In this document: positions 15,662-25,914 of the stretch, piece by piece
Layout: each line of letters starts with the position of its first letter
How positions within the stretch are numbered: position 1 is the stretch's first letter
Assembly (NCBI RefSeq): GCF_014837015.1
Contig: NZ_JACSPT010000005.1
Coordinates: forward strand, 122,930-186,929
DNA: 64,000 bases
Reading direction: 5' to 3'
Source: Acinetobacter pecorum
GTDB taxonomy: Bacteria; Pseudomonadota; Gammaproteobacteria; Pseudomonadales; Moraxellaceae
The notes under the pieces: model-generated
What the model was told of the DNA's origin: nothing
Seen by the model: only the letters and a program-made list of their open reading frames with translations
The model's database searches: none
Program-made: the position numbers and the translations under genes

Positions 15662-17104
15662 TTAAATTTTATATTGATGCTCCTGTTGCATCTGTTTCAG
15701 GCGCTGACGAATGGTTGAGGACAAGGATTGATTATTCTTCGCGCTACGCTGGGCATGCAATAATGATTTGATCGCGGTTTCTTCATATCCAGACCAATAC
15801 TCCACTTCTGCACGATAGCGAAGTACATTGGCAGCCTTGATCGCTGAATCTGGCTCTGCATTGGCAGCCACTTGCATCAGTCGCCAGCCATTGACATCGC
15901 GTGAATTGGCATTTAGAAATCGCTGCACTAAAGCTTTTGCCTGATCGGGTTGCTGGGCACGAATCAGAACTTCTGCATATTTATAATTAAGTGCGCGATT
16001 TTCCGGCATGATTCGCGCTGCTGAAGCCACACTTCTCAAAGCCTGATCAAGCTGATTTTGGGCTAAATAAATATCAGTTTGCAACAGAACCTGCAAAGGA
16101 TGCATCTGGTTATGCTTTTTTGCCCGATCCAGCGAAATCTGTGCGGCTTGAAAATCACCCTGTTGTATTTGATAAGCTGTCAAGGCAAGCTGACCCGCAA
16201 AATTATTTCGCTGGTCCATCAACACCAACTGCTCTGCATCCGTCTGACGGGACAATACCCTGCTATACCACTTGATAACCTCAAAGTCTTGATCATTGAG
16301 ATTGCGTTTCACTGCGGGAAGCTGGTTGGCACGTAAACGTGCCTCGCTCATCCGTTCAGTGGTGAGTGGATGCGTGAACCAGAAATCTGGCAGAAAGCTT
16401 AACTGACTGCTGGAGCGATGCATGACCTCAAAGAAGTCTGCCATGCTATGCGGGTTATAGCCGGAACGGTACATATACTGCATACCGATCCGGTCTGCTT
16501 CACGCTCCTGATTACGACTATAGGTGAGCTGTTTATCCAGAAGGGCTGCCTGCGACCCCATCATAACCGCCGCACCCACATCACCATCTGCTTGAGAAGC
16601 TACCAAAGCACCCACCAAAATTCCCGCTAGCGCCAATAAACCTTGTCCCTTAAAGGCATCTTGGGAGCGACTGTAATGACGTTGTGTGACATGTGCAATT
16701 TCATGCGCCATCACCCCTGCCACTTCATCCATATTTCGGGCTGAATTTATCAGACCTGCATTCAGTGCAAAGAGCCCGCCCGGCACAGCAAAGGCATTAA
16801 TTTGCGGATCATTGATTACCAGCAAACCGATAGGCTGTTGTAACTGGGTCTGACTCAGAATATGTGAAAATACTGATAAAAGTTGATCTTCCAGCCATGG
16901 ATTTTGCAAGACAGGCATTTTCTTATGCACTTCACGATAAACTTTCTCACCGATCATTTTTTCTTTTTGCTGATCGAGCAAGCCCACGCCTGTGCCAATA
17001 TCGGGCACAGAAAATTGTACATTTGCTTGATTAAAATCATGGGTAGAGCCATGCCCTGTCACCATACACAGACTTAAGCTACATGCCAGCATCAATCGTT
17101 TCAA
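15662..17104 (-). CDS. bepA: BepA-like periplasmic M48 metalloprotease with TPR tail
   Basis: 480 residues. A signal peptide (MKRLMLACSLSLCMVTGHGS) is followed by the M48 peptidase domain with zinc motif HEIAH at 134-138 and the third-ligand segment EREADRIGM further on, then GYNPHSMADFFEVM and a TPR-rich C-terminal half. This is the domain order of BepA (YfgC), which in E. coli assists or degrades stalled LptD and BamA intermediates in the periplasm. The catalytic residues are intact. The hydrophobic glycine/alanine stretch after the active site (GLLALAGILVGALVASQ) is typical of the family. Monocistronic by spacing. Confidence 0.9.
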   Translation of the reverse strand: MKRLMLACSLSLCMVTGHGSTHDFNQANVQFSVPDIGTGVGLLDQQKEKMIGEKVYREVHKKMPVLQNPWLEDQLLSVFSHILSQTQLQQPIGLLVINDPQINAFAVPGGLFALNAGLINSARNMDEVAGVMAHEIAHVTQRHYSRSQDAFKGQGLLALAGILVGALVASQADGDVGAAVMMGSQAALLDKQLTYSRNQEREADRIGMQYMYRSGYNPHSMADFFEVMHRSSSQLSFLPDFWFTHPLTTERMSEARLRANQLPAVKRNLNDQDFEVIKWYSRVLSRQTDAEQLVLMDQRNNFAGQLALTAYQIQQGDFQAAQISLDRAKKHNQMHPLQVLLQTDIYLAQNQLDQALRSVASAARIMPENRALNYKYAEVLIRAQQPDQAKALVQRFLNANSRDVNGWRLMQVAANAEPDSAIKAANVLRYRAEVEYWSGYEETAIKSLLHAQRSAKNNQSLSSTIRQRLKQMQQEHQYKI

Positions 17105-17219
17105 TGAAAAATCTCTAATCCTGCCAACCTAATTTGTTTTGAATATAGCATCGAACTATGCGCAGAGACGCAAGAAAATGTTATTTTTTAATATCGTTTA
17201 AACTACATTTAATGGCATT

Positions 17220-18185
17220 TTAAAATTCCGGATTGACCACATTACGAGGTACTCGTCCCTCCAAGGCATCAACCAAGTTCTGATAAGCCAGTTCTGCCAT
17301 TTTTTTACGGGTGGCGGCGGTAGCCGAACCCACATGCGGCAAGGTAACAACATTATCCAAATGGAATAATTCTGATTCTTTTAGCGGTTCTTTCTGATAG
17401 ACATCCAGACCTGCAGCAAAAATCTGCTTGGCTTTTAAAGCTTCAATTAATGCCTGTTCATCAACAACCGGGCCACGTGAAATATTGACCAATACCGCAT
17501 GCGGTTGCATTTTTGCAAATTCCGCTGTTGCAATCAGCGCCTTGGAATCAGCATTCAAATCTACTGCAACGACCACAAAGTCAGCACGCTGTAACAACTC
17601 ATCGAGCTGGCAATATTGTGCATTGAAGCCTTGCGCAATTTCCGGTTTTTCCCTGCGATTATGGTAGAGGACATTCATATTAAAACCGTAAAAACCACGG
17701 CGTGCGATCGCAGCCCCAATATGGCCCAGACCAATAATTCCCAGGGCTTTTCCAAAAATATCCACACCAAATTGTGTTTCACCCACAGTACGCTGCCATT
17801 GCCCCTGCTTGGTCCATTGATCCAGATAAGCCACTTTACGTGCCGCTGACATCAGTAAAGTAAAAGCAAGATCAGCTGTAGTTTCGGTCAGCACATGCGG
17901 TGTATGACTCAGATAGATTTTTCTTTCATTTAAATAATCCAGATCATAGTTGTCATAACCAACACTGACACTGGAGATAATTTTCAATCGGGTAGCACTG
18001 GCTAGATTATCGCAATTCAGCAAACGCCCTGCACCAATCATGCCATCGGCATCCCGAACCTGCTGCAAAAGCTGTTGATTCACATCACCCAGCTTCGGTT
18101 GTATATAGCTCACCTGATAATTTTGTTCGAGCCTGTTTTGAATATCAGCATCAATTTGACTAAATACAACCACTTTTTGTTTCAT
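17220..18185 (-). CDS. D-isomer-specific 2-hydroxyacid dehydrogenase (GhrB-like)
   Basis: 321 residues. The NAD(P)-binding Rossmann motif GLGHIG sits in the middle, with the family catalytic triad visible as Arg in NISRGPVVDE, Glu in VYQKEPL and His in LPHVGSAT. Sequence character (SVSVGYDNYDLDYLNERKI, GLDVYQKEPL) is closest to glyoxylate/hydroxypyruvate reductase B, which reduces glyoxylate, hydroxypyruvate or 2-ketogluconate in the cytosol. The arginine in HNRREKPE after the beta-2 strand favours NADPH over NADH. It starts 22 bp after the upstream gene at 18208, so the two are probably co-transcribed. Confidence 0.88.
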   Translation of the reverse strand: MKQKVVVFSQIDADIQNRLEQNYQVSYIQPKLGDVNQQLLQQVRDADGMIGAGRLLNCDNLASATRLKIISSVSVGYDNYDLDYLNERKIYLSHTPHVLTETTADLAFTLLMSAARKVAYLDQWTKQGQWQRTVGETQFGVDIFGKALGIIGLGHIGAAIARRGFYGFNMNVLYHNRREKPEIAQGFNAQYCQLDELLQRADFVVVAVDLNADSKALIATAEFAKMQPHAVLVNISRGPVVDEQALIEALKAKQIFAAGLDVYQKEPLKESELFHLDNVVTLPHVGSATAATRKKMAELAYQNLVDALEGRVPRNVVNPEF

Positions 18186-18207
18186 CTATTTTTATTCCAC
18201 AGCAGAA

Positions 18208-18849
18208 TTATTCCAGACTGGCAGACCTATTTTGCATAAACTGCCATAAACGTTTTTTTAGAATCGGCTGATCCAGCATTTCTTGCAGGGACGCTAACTG
18301 GATTGCTTTGATATTTGAAATGTGCGCTACCGACCCGAGGAAAATAATATGTTTCTCTGTACTCATCCCATCCAGAAATCCTTGAATATAGGATTCCACA
18401 CCACGTCCATCCTGGACATTGGCCCAAGGAAATGGCCAGTTCAGCTCATGAAAATCACCCGAAACAGCACGCTGGATATTTGCCCATAAATTTAGGGTGG
18501 CTTCAGTCATTCCAGTTGCATCAATCACAACAATACAATGTGCCAAACTTAAAGCCTGTAAACTGAATGGCGGGATGTGTACACTTTCACGAGGTTCCTG
18601 AACAGCTAAAACTTCAGGTATTGTAGGCGAGGTATCAGTCTTAAACGTGCCGAGCGACTCTGGTTCAGGAATCGGCAACTCCACCAGCGCCTCGACCGGA
18701 TGAGGCTGAGACAAGACAATCTCGGTGTGAAATTCAGGTTCAGCCTGATCACGCCAGATCGAGACCTGATGCGGCTGACATGCGCTGTCCCCAGGAATCC
18801 AGAGATCGATTCCTAATGTTGCCAGTATGTCACGCTGATGCCCAATCAT
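18208..18849 (-). CDS. Uncharacterised protein, possibly DNA polymerase III psi-like
   Basis: 213 residues with a short N-terminal unit (LATLGIDLWIPGD), an acidic proline-rich linker of about 70 residues, and a C-terminal alpha/beta domain containing HCIVVIDATG, FHELNWPFPW and HIIFLGS. The combination of an 'LGI-W-P' start and a linker before a 'WP' domain is reminiscent of the long HolD (psi) proteins of pseudomonads, which connect the clamp loader to SSB; this is a weak resemblance, not an identification. No signal or membrane segment. It is the first gene of a two-gene unit with the hydroxyacid dehydrogenase. Confidence 0.55.
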   Translation of the reverse strand: MIGHQRDILATLGIDLWIPGDSACQPHQVSIWRDQAEPEFHTEIVLSQPHPVEALVELPIPEPESLGTFKTDTSPTIPEVLAVQEPRESVHIPPFSLQALSLAHCIVVIDATGMTEATLNLWANIQRAVSGDFHELNWPFPWANVQDGRGVESYIQGFLDGMSTEKHIIFLGSVAHISNIKAIQLASLQEMLDQPILKKRLWQFMQNRSASLE

Positions 18850-19048
18850 CTTTTCATCATCACCAATTTCAGGCTGAACATTTTAGCCGTATTGTCCCTA
18901 CTTTGCCGAACTTTTTCAGTTTTTCTTTTTATCCTGATATATTCTAGTACAAAGTTTATCAGTACACTCAATATTGAATTTTCAATATACAGTTAAACCA
19001 TCACTGTAATAACAAATTCAGATTCGAATCGTGCGCTCACCCTGATTT

Positions 19049-20938
19049 TCACATAATGGTTAAACTGTTTTTCTTTAACATTTGCTGAATAACTTCCCCG
19101 CCCTCGAAACCCAGGCGCCAGTACAACAGTTCCATCACATCCAGCTCATCCTGAGTTACGATACGGTCGCTCCATAAGCAGGCTTCTGCAATGCCTAAAA
19201 TACTGAGACGATCGCGTAATAAAAGCCCCGCAATATCATTCAGGATTTCAGCAAGATCAATCGGCTCATCTGAAATTTCATTGTATAAATCCAGTTCACG
19301 AGTGGTCAAGATCCGGTTTAGAATCCGTTCCCGCACCTCAAGTTGATTACCGCTATTAATCTGCTGCACATGCAGCAAGGCATCGATCAAACGAACGATT
19401 TGCGGCTTGACCTCATCGAGAGCAGTAGGAATATGTGCAGGGAGCAAATTTAACTCATATTTCACACACTCCAGCAACAAGGCATCCAGCAGACCAATTT
19501 CACCATCTTCCTGAATAATCCGCGCCAGCTTCATCAGAAACTGGCGTGCAACAGTCGTCGGCATGCCACCAATATTCTTACAGGCTTGCTGGAAAATCGA
19601 AATATGTACCCGCCCATCCAGGTTGAGCAATGAGTCTACAATGGCACGACTGACCTCAGCCTCAGTAGGAATAAATTCACGATATTGACGGATCATTAAA
19701 ATTGCGACCATCACTTCCCGGGAACCTGTCGCCGTCTGTAATGCACGTTCAATGAGCTCCGGACGTGGCATCTTGAGCCGAAGTTCCGGATTCAATGGCT
19801 TGATTGCATCTTTAATCGCAAAACTGATCGGAGACAGCCGCAGCAATGGCAAAGGTTGGGGTGAACTCCAGCTCACTGTAGTTTCAGGTACCACCTCTTC
19901 CAGAGAGCGAAACAAACTGAATAAAGGCTGATTCTTCAGTTTTTTCAGGTTTTCAAGCTGTAAATCCTGAATCAGGGCAGGATTTAATTCATAAATGCGC
20001 TGATTGATATTGGGATGAATGTTGAGCCAGTTTTGCGGACTCAAAGAGTTGGCAAAACACATATGCGAAATCGATTCGGCATATTCACTATAAATCTGCG
20101 AACCGGAATGATGCACATGAATTCTGAGCAAAGTCTGGATATTGGCATCATTTTGTAGCAAGCGCCGGGTCTTCTGGTCATTCTTATAAGTCCGGCCACC
20201 AAGAGAAATATATTTAATAAAACGGGAAATCAACACACCCAGACTACCAATCAGCCAGATCACCGCCCCAACTGCCACATACAGGGTTTCAAACTTGCTT
20301 TCCCGTAGCGTACCGGTTCGATTAAAACCGGATTTAGCAATTTTACTGCCCCACTGACTAAAAGTGGTTAAACTGCTATACAGAATTTTCAGGCGGGTAT
20401 TTTCCGCAGTTTCACCAGACAGGATTTTATTGAATTCGTGACTAAGCAACCCATACAGCTCAACTTTATCCAGTGTTTGTATTGCCCCCCAGGTCAGAAT
20501 AATAGCCGTATCACGTGGACTAAAACCTGCTGTTAACGCATTGACACCCACTTCATCAGGTAATACATATACCGCGGGAATCTCAATCCGAAAAGTCTCT
20601 GCCAGTTGCTGGTTGATGTGTAGTGCAGCACTTTCTTCGGGAATACTGTCCATCGGGCTGAGACGGCGCGCACCCATCTGCTTCGCCAATGAATAACCGC
20701 CATTGCGAAAAATATAAAATTCATAGATGACCGAGGTCATCATGACACATAACAGGACAGCAATTAGATAAGGACTCAGCGTATGCCAGAAAATCGACTG
20801 GTTAGGATCAGCATAAAAAACAAATAGACCAACAACGGTATTAATAATAAAAATAGTCAACAGAATTGCAATCAGGCAAAAACTTACAGGCAGTACTATA
20901 TTTTTGTTTTTTATAAAATCGTATCCTACGTTTCGCAA
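19049..20938 (-). CDS. HtpX-like M48 membrane protein lacking the zinc site
   Basis: 629 residues. Two N-terminal membrane helices (about 18-41 and 57-75) and a third near 222-242 frame an M48-type domain, as in HtpX. The catalytic helix reads LLSHEFNKILSGE at 165-176: the first His and the Glu remain, but the second zinc ligand is Lys171 where active relatives have HEFSH. The later position where relatives carry the third ligand in an E-x-x-A-D context reads RRLLQNDA. Metal binding is therefore probably lost. The HPNINQRIYELNP segment, the C-terminal part of the peptidase module, is retained, and about 300 more residues of helical repeat-like sequence follow. Likely a pseudo-protease or scaffold. 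Confidence 0.82.
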   Translation of the reverse strand: MRNVGYDFIKNKNIVLPVSFCLIAILLTIFIINTVVGLFVFYADPNQSIFWHTLSPYLIAVLLCVMMTSVIYEFYIFRNGGYSLAKQMGARRLSPMDSIPEESAALHINQQLAETFRIEIPAVYVLPDEVGVNALTAGFSPRDTAIILTWGAIQTLDKVELYGLLSHEFNKILSGETAENTRLKILYSSLTTFSQWGSKIAKSGFNRTGTLRESKFETLYVAVGAVIWLIGSLGVLISRFIKYISLGGRTYKNDQKTRRLLQNDANIQTLLRIHVHHSGSQIYSEYAESISHMCFANSLSPQNWLNIHPNINQRIYELNPALIQDLQLENLKKLKNQPLFSLFRSLEEVVPETTVSWSSPQPLPLLRLSPISFAIKDAIKPLNPELRLKMPRPELIERALQTATGSREVMVAILMIRQYREFIPTEAEVSRAIVDSLLNLDGRVHISIFQQACKNIGGMPTTVARQFLMKLARIIQEDGEIGLLDALLLECVKYELNLLPAHIPTALDEVKPQIVRLIDALLHVQQINSGNQLEVRERILNRILTTRELDLYNEISDEPIDLAEILNDIAGLLLRDRLSILGIAEACLWSDRIVTQDELDVMELLYWRLGFEGGEVIQQMLKKNSLTIM

Positions 20939-20984
20939 TGCAGAACCCTAAAATGATGATTTTCAATGGGTTCATCATAAAACA

Positions 20985-21009
20985 AAAAAGCGGGAAATTC
21001 CCGCTTTTT
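20985..21009 (-). terminator. Terminator of purF
   Basis: AAAAAGCGGG/CCCGCTTTTT stem with an AAATT loop, 18 bp after the purF stop; symmetrical A/T tails. Confidence 0.88.
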
Positions 21010-21027
21010 CATGATGATTTTAAATGT

Positions 21028-22563
21028 TTAAACTTCGCGTACGCCAGTCAAATCCACTGAGGCTGCATCAATATTGACATCAATATAATTGCTTTCTTTC
21101 ATGGCACTGTCACTACGTTTTTGTTGCAGATCATCCAGATATTGCGCATCAATACCACCCGACACATAGATCCCGTCAAAGACTGAACAATCAAAATCTT
21201 TAACATCTGGCACTTTGTTGGTTCTTACCGCATCTTTCAAATCTTCCAGATCCTGAAAAATCAGACGGTCAGCACCAATAATTTCACGGATTTCTTCCAC
21301 ACTACGTTCTGATGCAATCAGCTCTGATTTCGCTGGCATATCAATACCGTAAACGTTCGGATATTTAACCATTGGGGCTGCAGAAGCAAAGAATACTTTC
21401 TTCGCACCAGAATCACGAGCCATCTGGATAATTTCATTACAGGTTGTACCACGTACAATAGAATCATCTACCAACAGTACATTCTTACCTTTAAACTCAA
21501 GCTCAACCGGGTTGAGTTTCTGGCGTACCGATTTTTTACGCAGCTGCTGTCCAGGCATAATGAAGGTACGACCGATGTAACGGTTTTTCATGAAACCTTC
21601 ACGGAATTTTACCCCCAGCATATTGGCAAGTTCGAGCGCTGAAGTACGTGAAGTATCCGGAATCGGAATCACCACATCAATATCATGCTCATCGCCCCAC
21701 TCACGCAGAATTTTTTGCGCCAGTTTCTCACCCATTTTTAAACGTGCTTTATACACTGAGATACCATCAATAATGGCATCCGGACGGGCAAAATAAACAT
21801 ATTCAAAAATACAAGGACGATATTCAGCATTTACGGCACATTGCTTGGTAAAGAAGTTACCTTCTAAATCAATAAATACTGCTTCACCTGGCAGAATATC
21901 ACGCTCAACCTTAAAGCCCAGCGCAGTAATCGCAACAGACTCAGAAGCAATAATATACTCCATGCCCTGTTCCGTTTCACGTGAACCGTAAATCAATGGA
22001 CGAATACCGTTTGGATCACGGAAGCCCACCAGACCCTGACCGGTAATCATCGCCACCACACCATAAGCACCTTTGCAACGCTCATGCACACGCGTCACCG
22101 CATGGAAAATATCTTCCGACGTCGGTACCAGTTTGCCGTGTTTTTGCAATTCATGCGCCAACACGTTTAACAGAACTTCTGAATCAGAATCGGTGTTCAT
22201 ATGACGCAGGTCAGTTTTGAACAGGTCATCATGAATTTCTTCGGCATTGGTCAGGTTACCGTTATGTGCCAGGGTAATCCCGTACGGCGAGTTCACATAA
22301 AACGGCTGTGCTTCTGCACTACTCGATGAACCGGCTGTTGGATAACGCACATGACCAATACCGTAATTTCCTTTCAAGGCACGCATATGACGGGTGTGGA
22401 ATACATCACGCACCATACCATTGTCTTTGCGCAGGAATAAACGTCCTTCATCACATGTCACGATCCCAGCTGCATCTTGTCCACGATGTTGTAACATCGT
22501 TAATGCATCAAACAACATTTGGTTAACGGGTGATTTACCAGCTATACCAACTACTCCACACAT
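21028..22563 (-). CDS. purF: Amidophosphoribosyltransferase
   Basis: 511 residues. It makes 5-phosphoribosylamine from PRPP and glutamine, the first committed step of purine synthesis. Cys2 (MCGVVG) is the N-terminal nucleophile of the glutaminase domain without a propeptide; LAHNGNLTN and DSEVLLNVL belong to that domain. The phosphoribosyl half carries the PRPP loop [12 protein letters not shown]. The absence of a propeptide matches the E. coli type. It follows cvpA by 24 bp, and the pyrD-cvpA-purF run suggests joint transcription of pyrimidine and purine genes. Confidence 0.97.
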   Translation of the reverse strand: MCGVVGIAGKSPVNQMLFDALTMLQHRGQDAAGIVTCDEGRLFLRKDNGMVRDVFHTRHMRALKGNYGIGHVRYPTAGSSSSAEAQPFYVNSPYGITLAHNGNLTNAEEIHDDLFKTDLRHMNTDSDSEVLLNVLAHELQKHGKLVPTSEDIFHAVTRVHERCKGAYGVVAMITGQGLVGFRDPNGIRPLIYGSRETEQGMEYIIASESVAITALGFKVERDILPGEAVFIDLEGNFFTKQCAVNAEYRPCIFEYVYFARPDAIIDGISVYKARLKMGEKLAQKILREWGDEHDIDVVIPIPDTSRTSALELANMLGVKFREGFMKNRYIGRTFIMPGQQLRKKSVRQKLNPVELEFKGKNVLLVDDSIVRGTTCNEIIQMARDSGAKKVFFASAAPMVKYPNVYGIDMPAKSELIASERSVEEIREIIGADRLIFQDLEDLKDAVRTNKVPDVKDFDCSVFDGIYVSGGIDAQYLDDLQQKRSDSAMKESNYIDVNIDAASVDLTGVREV

Positions 22564-22587
22564 AGCAACCTCGCAGACAAGCTAGGA

Positions 22588-23169
22588 TTAATAAAAAGGA
22601 TTATTTGTAGACTCATCTGCAGCTCCAGACTTGGACGATGTTTCAGATGATGAAGCTGAAGGTTTCGATGCCCCTTCAGACTTGATATGTTGTAGTGCGC
22701 CATTCGCGGCTTCTTTCGACATTTGAGTTGCCCAAGGCGCATAAGGCAATAAGGCTTGAATAAACTTGGACTGCTTCCAGTGTGGTGAGCTTTCTACCCA
22801 GGGGCCGATACCCTGCATGGTAATCAGCACAATCAGCAGACCTTTCAGGCTACCAAAGACACCCCCTGCCAGACGGTTGAGGGGACCCAGCTTGAGACTC
22901 TTTAAAATACGGTTCAAGAGTGCAGTAACGATCCAGGTCAGAACTACAATCAGCAGGACGATAAAAGCGAAGGCCGCAATCTTTTGTACGACTGGATCTG
23001 TACTCAGAGCAACCATAGACGGCGCAAGTAGTGTTGAATATTTTGCCGCAATAATCAGGGCAAAGATCCATCCCACTAAGTTCGCAAAGGCTTTAATAAA
23101 TCCTTGACGCAAACCGTTGAGCCCTCCAATGAGCAAGATAATCAGTAGAAAGATATCAATGGCGTTCAT
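22588..23169 (-). CDS. cvpA: CvpA-family membrane protein
   Basis: 193 residues from ATG 23169; the frame is open 8 codons further but the family starts at MNAIDIF. Four hydrophobic segments (about 3-25, 29-47, 60-82, 100-122) fit CvpA, an inner-membrane protein named for colicin V production in E. coli and now linked to envelope stress tolerance. The family motif GGLNGLRQGFIKAFANLVGW is present. After the membrane part comes a low-complexity Ser/Lys-rich tail (SKPSASSSETSSKSGAA). The usual cvpA-purF order is kept. Confidence 0.92.
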   Translation of the reverse strand: MNAIDIFLLIILLIGGLNGLRQGFIKAFANLVGWIFALIIAAKYSTLLAPSMVALSTDPVVQKIAAFAFIVLLIVVLTWIVTALLNRILKSLKLGPLNRLAGGVFGSLKGLLIVLITMQGIGPWVESSPHWKQSKFIQALLPYAPWATQMSKEAANGALQHIKSEGASKPSASSSETSSKSGAADESTNNPFY

Positions 23170-23174
23170 AGGAT

Positions 23175-24176
23175 TTAAAGTGCGTCTACACAATCTTTTA
23201 CAAGTTTAGGACCAGTATAGATGAGGCCACTATAAATTTGTACAAGGCTGGCACCTGCGTGTTTCTTGGCAGCAGCATCTGCACCCGAAAGAATACCACC
23301 CACACCAATCAATGGGATTTGTCCTTTTAATACCGCAGCAAATGCAGCCAGACATGCGGTACTTTTCTCAAATACTGGCGCGCCAGACAAACCGCCCGCT
23401 TCCTCTGCATGCTCCAAACCCTCTACGCCTTCACGTGACAGCGTGGTATTGGTCACGATCAGGCCATCAATCTTGAACCGCAATAACTGCTTGGCAATAA
23501 AGGCAATATCGCTGTTATCCAGATCAGGCGCCACTTTGAGTACCAAAGGTACATAATGCTGGTATTCCTGAGCCAATTCAAGCTGACGGTTCTTCAATAT
23601 TTCCAGCAGTTCGGTGAGTGCGTCACCGCTTTGCAGGCTGCGCAGATTTTTGGTATTGGGAGAGGAAATATTGACGGTAATATAAGAAGCATAATTATAG
23701 ACTTTTTCTAAACAGATAAGGTAATCATCTACTGCTTTTTCTACCGGAGTGTCAGCGTTTTTACCGATATTAATACCGAGAATGCCTTTAAATTTGGCCA
23801 CTTTGACATTTTCGACCAGCTGATCCACACCATCATTGTTAAAGCCCATACGGTTAATAATGGCTTTGGCCTGTGGTAAACGAAACAGACGTGGATGAGG
23901 ATTGCCGGCTTGCGGTCGCGGGGTAATGGTACCAATTTCAATAAAACCAAAACCTTGGCTGGCAAGGGCATCAATATAGGCACCATTTTTGTCTAAACCT
24001 GCTGCAAGACCCACCGGATTGGGAAATTCGATTCCCATACAGGTCACAGGTTTCGCAGCAACATTTTGACGCATCAAGCCCATTTTATGGGATGATTTCA
24101 ATAGTGATAATGTCAGCTCATGTGCACGCTCTGGTGCTAAAGAAAACAACAAAGGGCGGGCTAGAGAATACAACAT
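23175..24176 (-). CDS. pyrD: Dihydroorotate dehydrogenase (quinone), class 2
   Basis: 333 residues. It oxidises dihydroorotate to orotate with FMN, passing electrons to quinones at the inner membrane. The class 2 N-terminal amphipathic helix extension ([20 protein letters not shown]) is present. Visible motifs: [16 protein letters not shown], the catalytic-serine loop [24 protein letters not shown] and [20 protein letters not shown] for FMN phosphate binding. It ends 5 bp before cvpA. Confidence 0.97.
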   Translation of the reverse strand: MLYSLARPLLFSLAPERAHELTLSLLKSSHKMGLMRQNVAAKPVTCMGIEFPNPVGLAAGLDKNGAYIDALASQGFGFIEIGTITPRPQAGNPHPRLFRLPQAKAIINRMGFNNDGVDQLVENVKVAKFKGILGINIGKNADTPVEKAVDDYLICLEKVYNYASYITVNISSPNTKNLRSLQSGDALTELLEILKNRQLELAQEYQHYVPLVLKVAPDLDNSDIAFIAKQLLRFKIDGLIVTNTTLSREGVEGLEHAEEAGGLSGAPVFEKSTACLAAFAAVLKGQIPLIGVGGILSGADAAAKKHAGASLVQIYSGLIYTGPKLVKDCVDAL

Positions 24177-24266
24177 ATCCAGAAAAGTCTACTGCTTTTT
24201 AAGTCGGCATATTATAGGCATAGGCAGACAAAAAAACCATGCTTTGCAAATCTTTATTTTTACCGT

Positions 24267-24746
24267 TTACTGTATGGTCGCTGTTAATTTAATCTGTCCT
24301 GCTTCATTATTTAGTTCCATTTTCTCGATACTTAGCCCCATTTGTGCCAGTTGGGTCAGGAAGTTTGCCAGTACTGCATAATTTTCATGCATGACCGCCA
24401 ATTGAATTTTTTCTTCTATTTGCTGGGAAGCCACAGACAGCCCTTGTTGCTGTGCGACCCGTTGTACTTTCTCCGCAGCCTCCAGTTGAATGTCTCCAGC
24501 CGGTTTCATGGTCACTGCATTACTTTGCATCCAGACAATAGTATCCTTCAGCTGATTCAAACGCTTTTGCTGGTTGTTAGCCGCCTGATGCATGTACCAG
24601 AGTGCAGAACTGACCGCAGCCACTATTACAAAAATAGTGGTAAATATCACCAAGATCCGTTCACGTGCCGACAGGCTGTCCAGATAATCACCCAGTCTTT
24701 CAAAAGACTGATCCATACGATGTTGTAGTGTTTCAATCGCTTTCAT
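24267..24746 (-). CDS. gspM: Type II secretion system protein M
   Basis: 159 residues: cytosolic start, one membrane helix (about 31-51, ILVIFTTIFVIVAAVSSALWY), then a periplasmic ferredoxin-like domain (AAEKVQRVAQQQGLSVASQQ, FLTQLAQMGLSIEKMEL). This is the layout of GspM, which partners GspL in the inner-membrane assembly platform of the type II secretion system. The ATG overlaps the gspL stop as TAATG, so translation is coupled. The rest of the secretion genes are not in this window, in line with the scattered gsp loci known in Acinetobacter. Confidence 0.9.
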   Translation of the reverse strand: MKAIETLQHRMDQSFERLGDYLDSLSARERILVIFTTIFVIVAAVSSALWYMHQAANNQQKRLNQLKDTIVWMQSNAVTMKPAGDIQLEAAEKVQRVAQQQGLSVASQQIEEKIQLAVMHENYAVLANFLTQLAQMGLSIEKMELNNEAGQIKLTATIQ

Positions 24747-25885
24747 TATTGGATCCTCACTATTCCGATCGCGTCAGCTCCACCGGCCTGAATATTCCCC
24801 AGCTCCACCTTTAAGCCTTGCTGGCCCAATTGCTCGGTCAATGCATTCAACCTTTCTGATGAACTGGCCTTAAGCTCCATACTCAGCACAGAAGTATCAT
24901 AATTTACCCGTTGTGCCACAATCTGATTCTGCATCAAGACCGGCCCTACCCGACCAATAAGCTGCAATGCATGCGTGTCTGCAATCTGACTTTGACGCAA
25001 CTGCGCTTCAAACTGACTTTTGATATTCTGCTCAGTAACCGGATAATTTTGCCCAAACCAGTATTTAAACTGATCAATAGCCTGTGCAGCCGTCTGATTT
25101 GCCACTTTTTTATATTGATACCAGCGTACCGCATCATAACTAAACTGCAATACCAAAATACCCAGAAAAACCGCAGCGCAGGCTTTCCAGTAACCAGAAA
25201 TAGTGCCATCGGATTTTGCTTTAGGTAACACATTAAAAGGATGCTGTTTCGGTTTCTTCAACACTGGAATGCTATATTGAAAAGACTCCAGTTGCTCCTG
25301 CGTAACCAGGGCTTCAAGACTGCGCAACTGCTCCTGATTCAGGTTGCTGACCTTATAGCGGATATCCTTAGGCTGATAATCCAGATAAAGGCTCAGATCA
25401 TCCAGCGACTGACCCATATATTCTGATTCGCGCACCAGCAGACGCCCACCGATTTGCGCAATTACACGCTGATTGGTTTCAGGAGCCGGCAGCACTAAAA
25501 AATCCGGCAATAACGCTGCCAGCTTGACCGGAATCAGGCTGAGAGAGTGCTGCAGAGTCTCCAGAGTAGAATTTGCAATGCCCATAATAGTAATCTGATC
25601 CGGCTGCTGAAAATGATGCAGCACTTTCATGGCATCTACCGGCAGCACCACGTATTCTTCAAGCAAATATTTAATGCCATCATTGCCCATTTTCTTATAT
25701 TGGCTCTTGGGCAAGGTCTGCTGCAAAATTTGCACATGACGGCTCGGAAAAAACACCACCGCGTCCTCACCATGATGAGCCTGTATATCCTGAATCAGCT
25801 GCTCAAGTGTGGCAGCAGCATTCCAGAATTCCCCAGTTGACCATTGCCAAACTCCATTGGCTTCTGGCATCCATAAATACAACAT
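24746..25885 (-). CDS. gspL: Type II secretion system protein L
   Basis: 379 residues. The cytosolic actin-like domain (about 1-215) contains FFPSRHVQILQQTLP and LLEEYVVLPVD, which in GspL contact the secretion ATPase GspE. A membrane helix follows at about 233-253 (KACAAVFLGILVLQFSYDAV), then a periplasmic domain ending in the LTEQLGQQGLKVELGNIQ fold that pairs with GspM. The gene lies 29 bp after sixA and overlaps gspM by one base. It would connect outer-membrane secretion of folded exoproteins to ATP hydrolysis. Confidence 0.9.
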   Translation of the reverse strand: MLYLWMPEANGVWQWSTGEFWNAAATLEQLIQDIQAHHGEDAVVFFPSRHVQILQQTLPKSQYKKMGNDGIKYLLEEYVVLPVDAMKVLHHFQQPDQITIMGIANSTLETLQHSLSLIPVKLAALLPDFLVLPAPETNQRVIAQIGGRLLVRESEYMGQSLDDLSLYLDYQPKDIRYKVSNLNQEQLRSLEALVTQEQLESFQYSIPVLKKPKQHPFNVLPKAKSDGTISGYWKACAAVFLGILVLQFSYDAVRWYQYKKVANQTAAQAIDQFKYWFGQNYPVTEQNIKSQFEAQLRQSQIADTHALQLIGRVGPVLMQNQIVAQRVNYDTSVLSMELKASSSERLNALTEQLGQQGLKVELGNIQAGGADAIGIVRIQ

Positions 25886-25914
25886 TGATTTTGTTCTGCC
25901 GTTCTAATTAATTT

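Noticed and set aside
24342..24728. 128-codon plus-strand frame inside gspM
   Set aside because: Antisense shadow of a well-supported gene; no family features.
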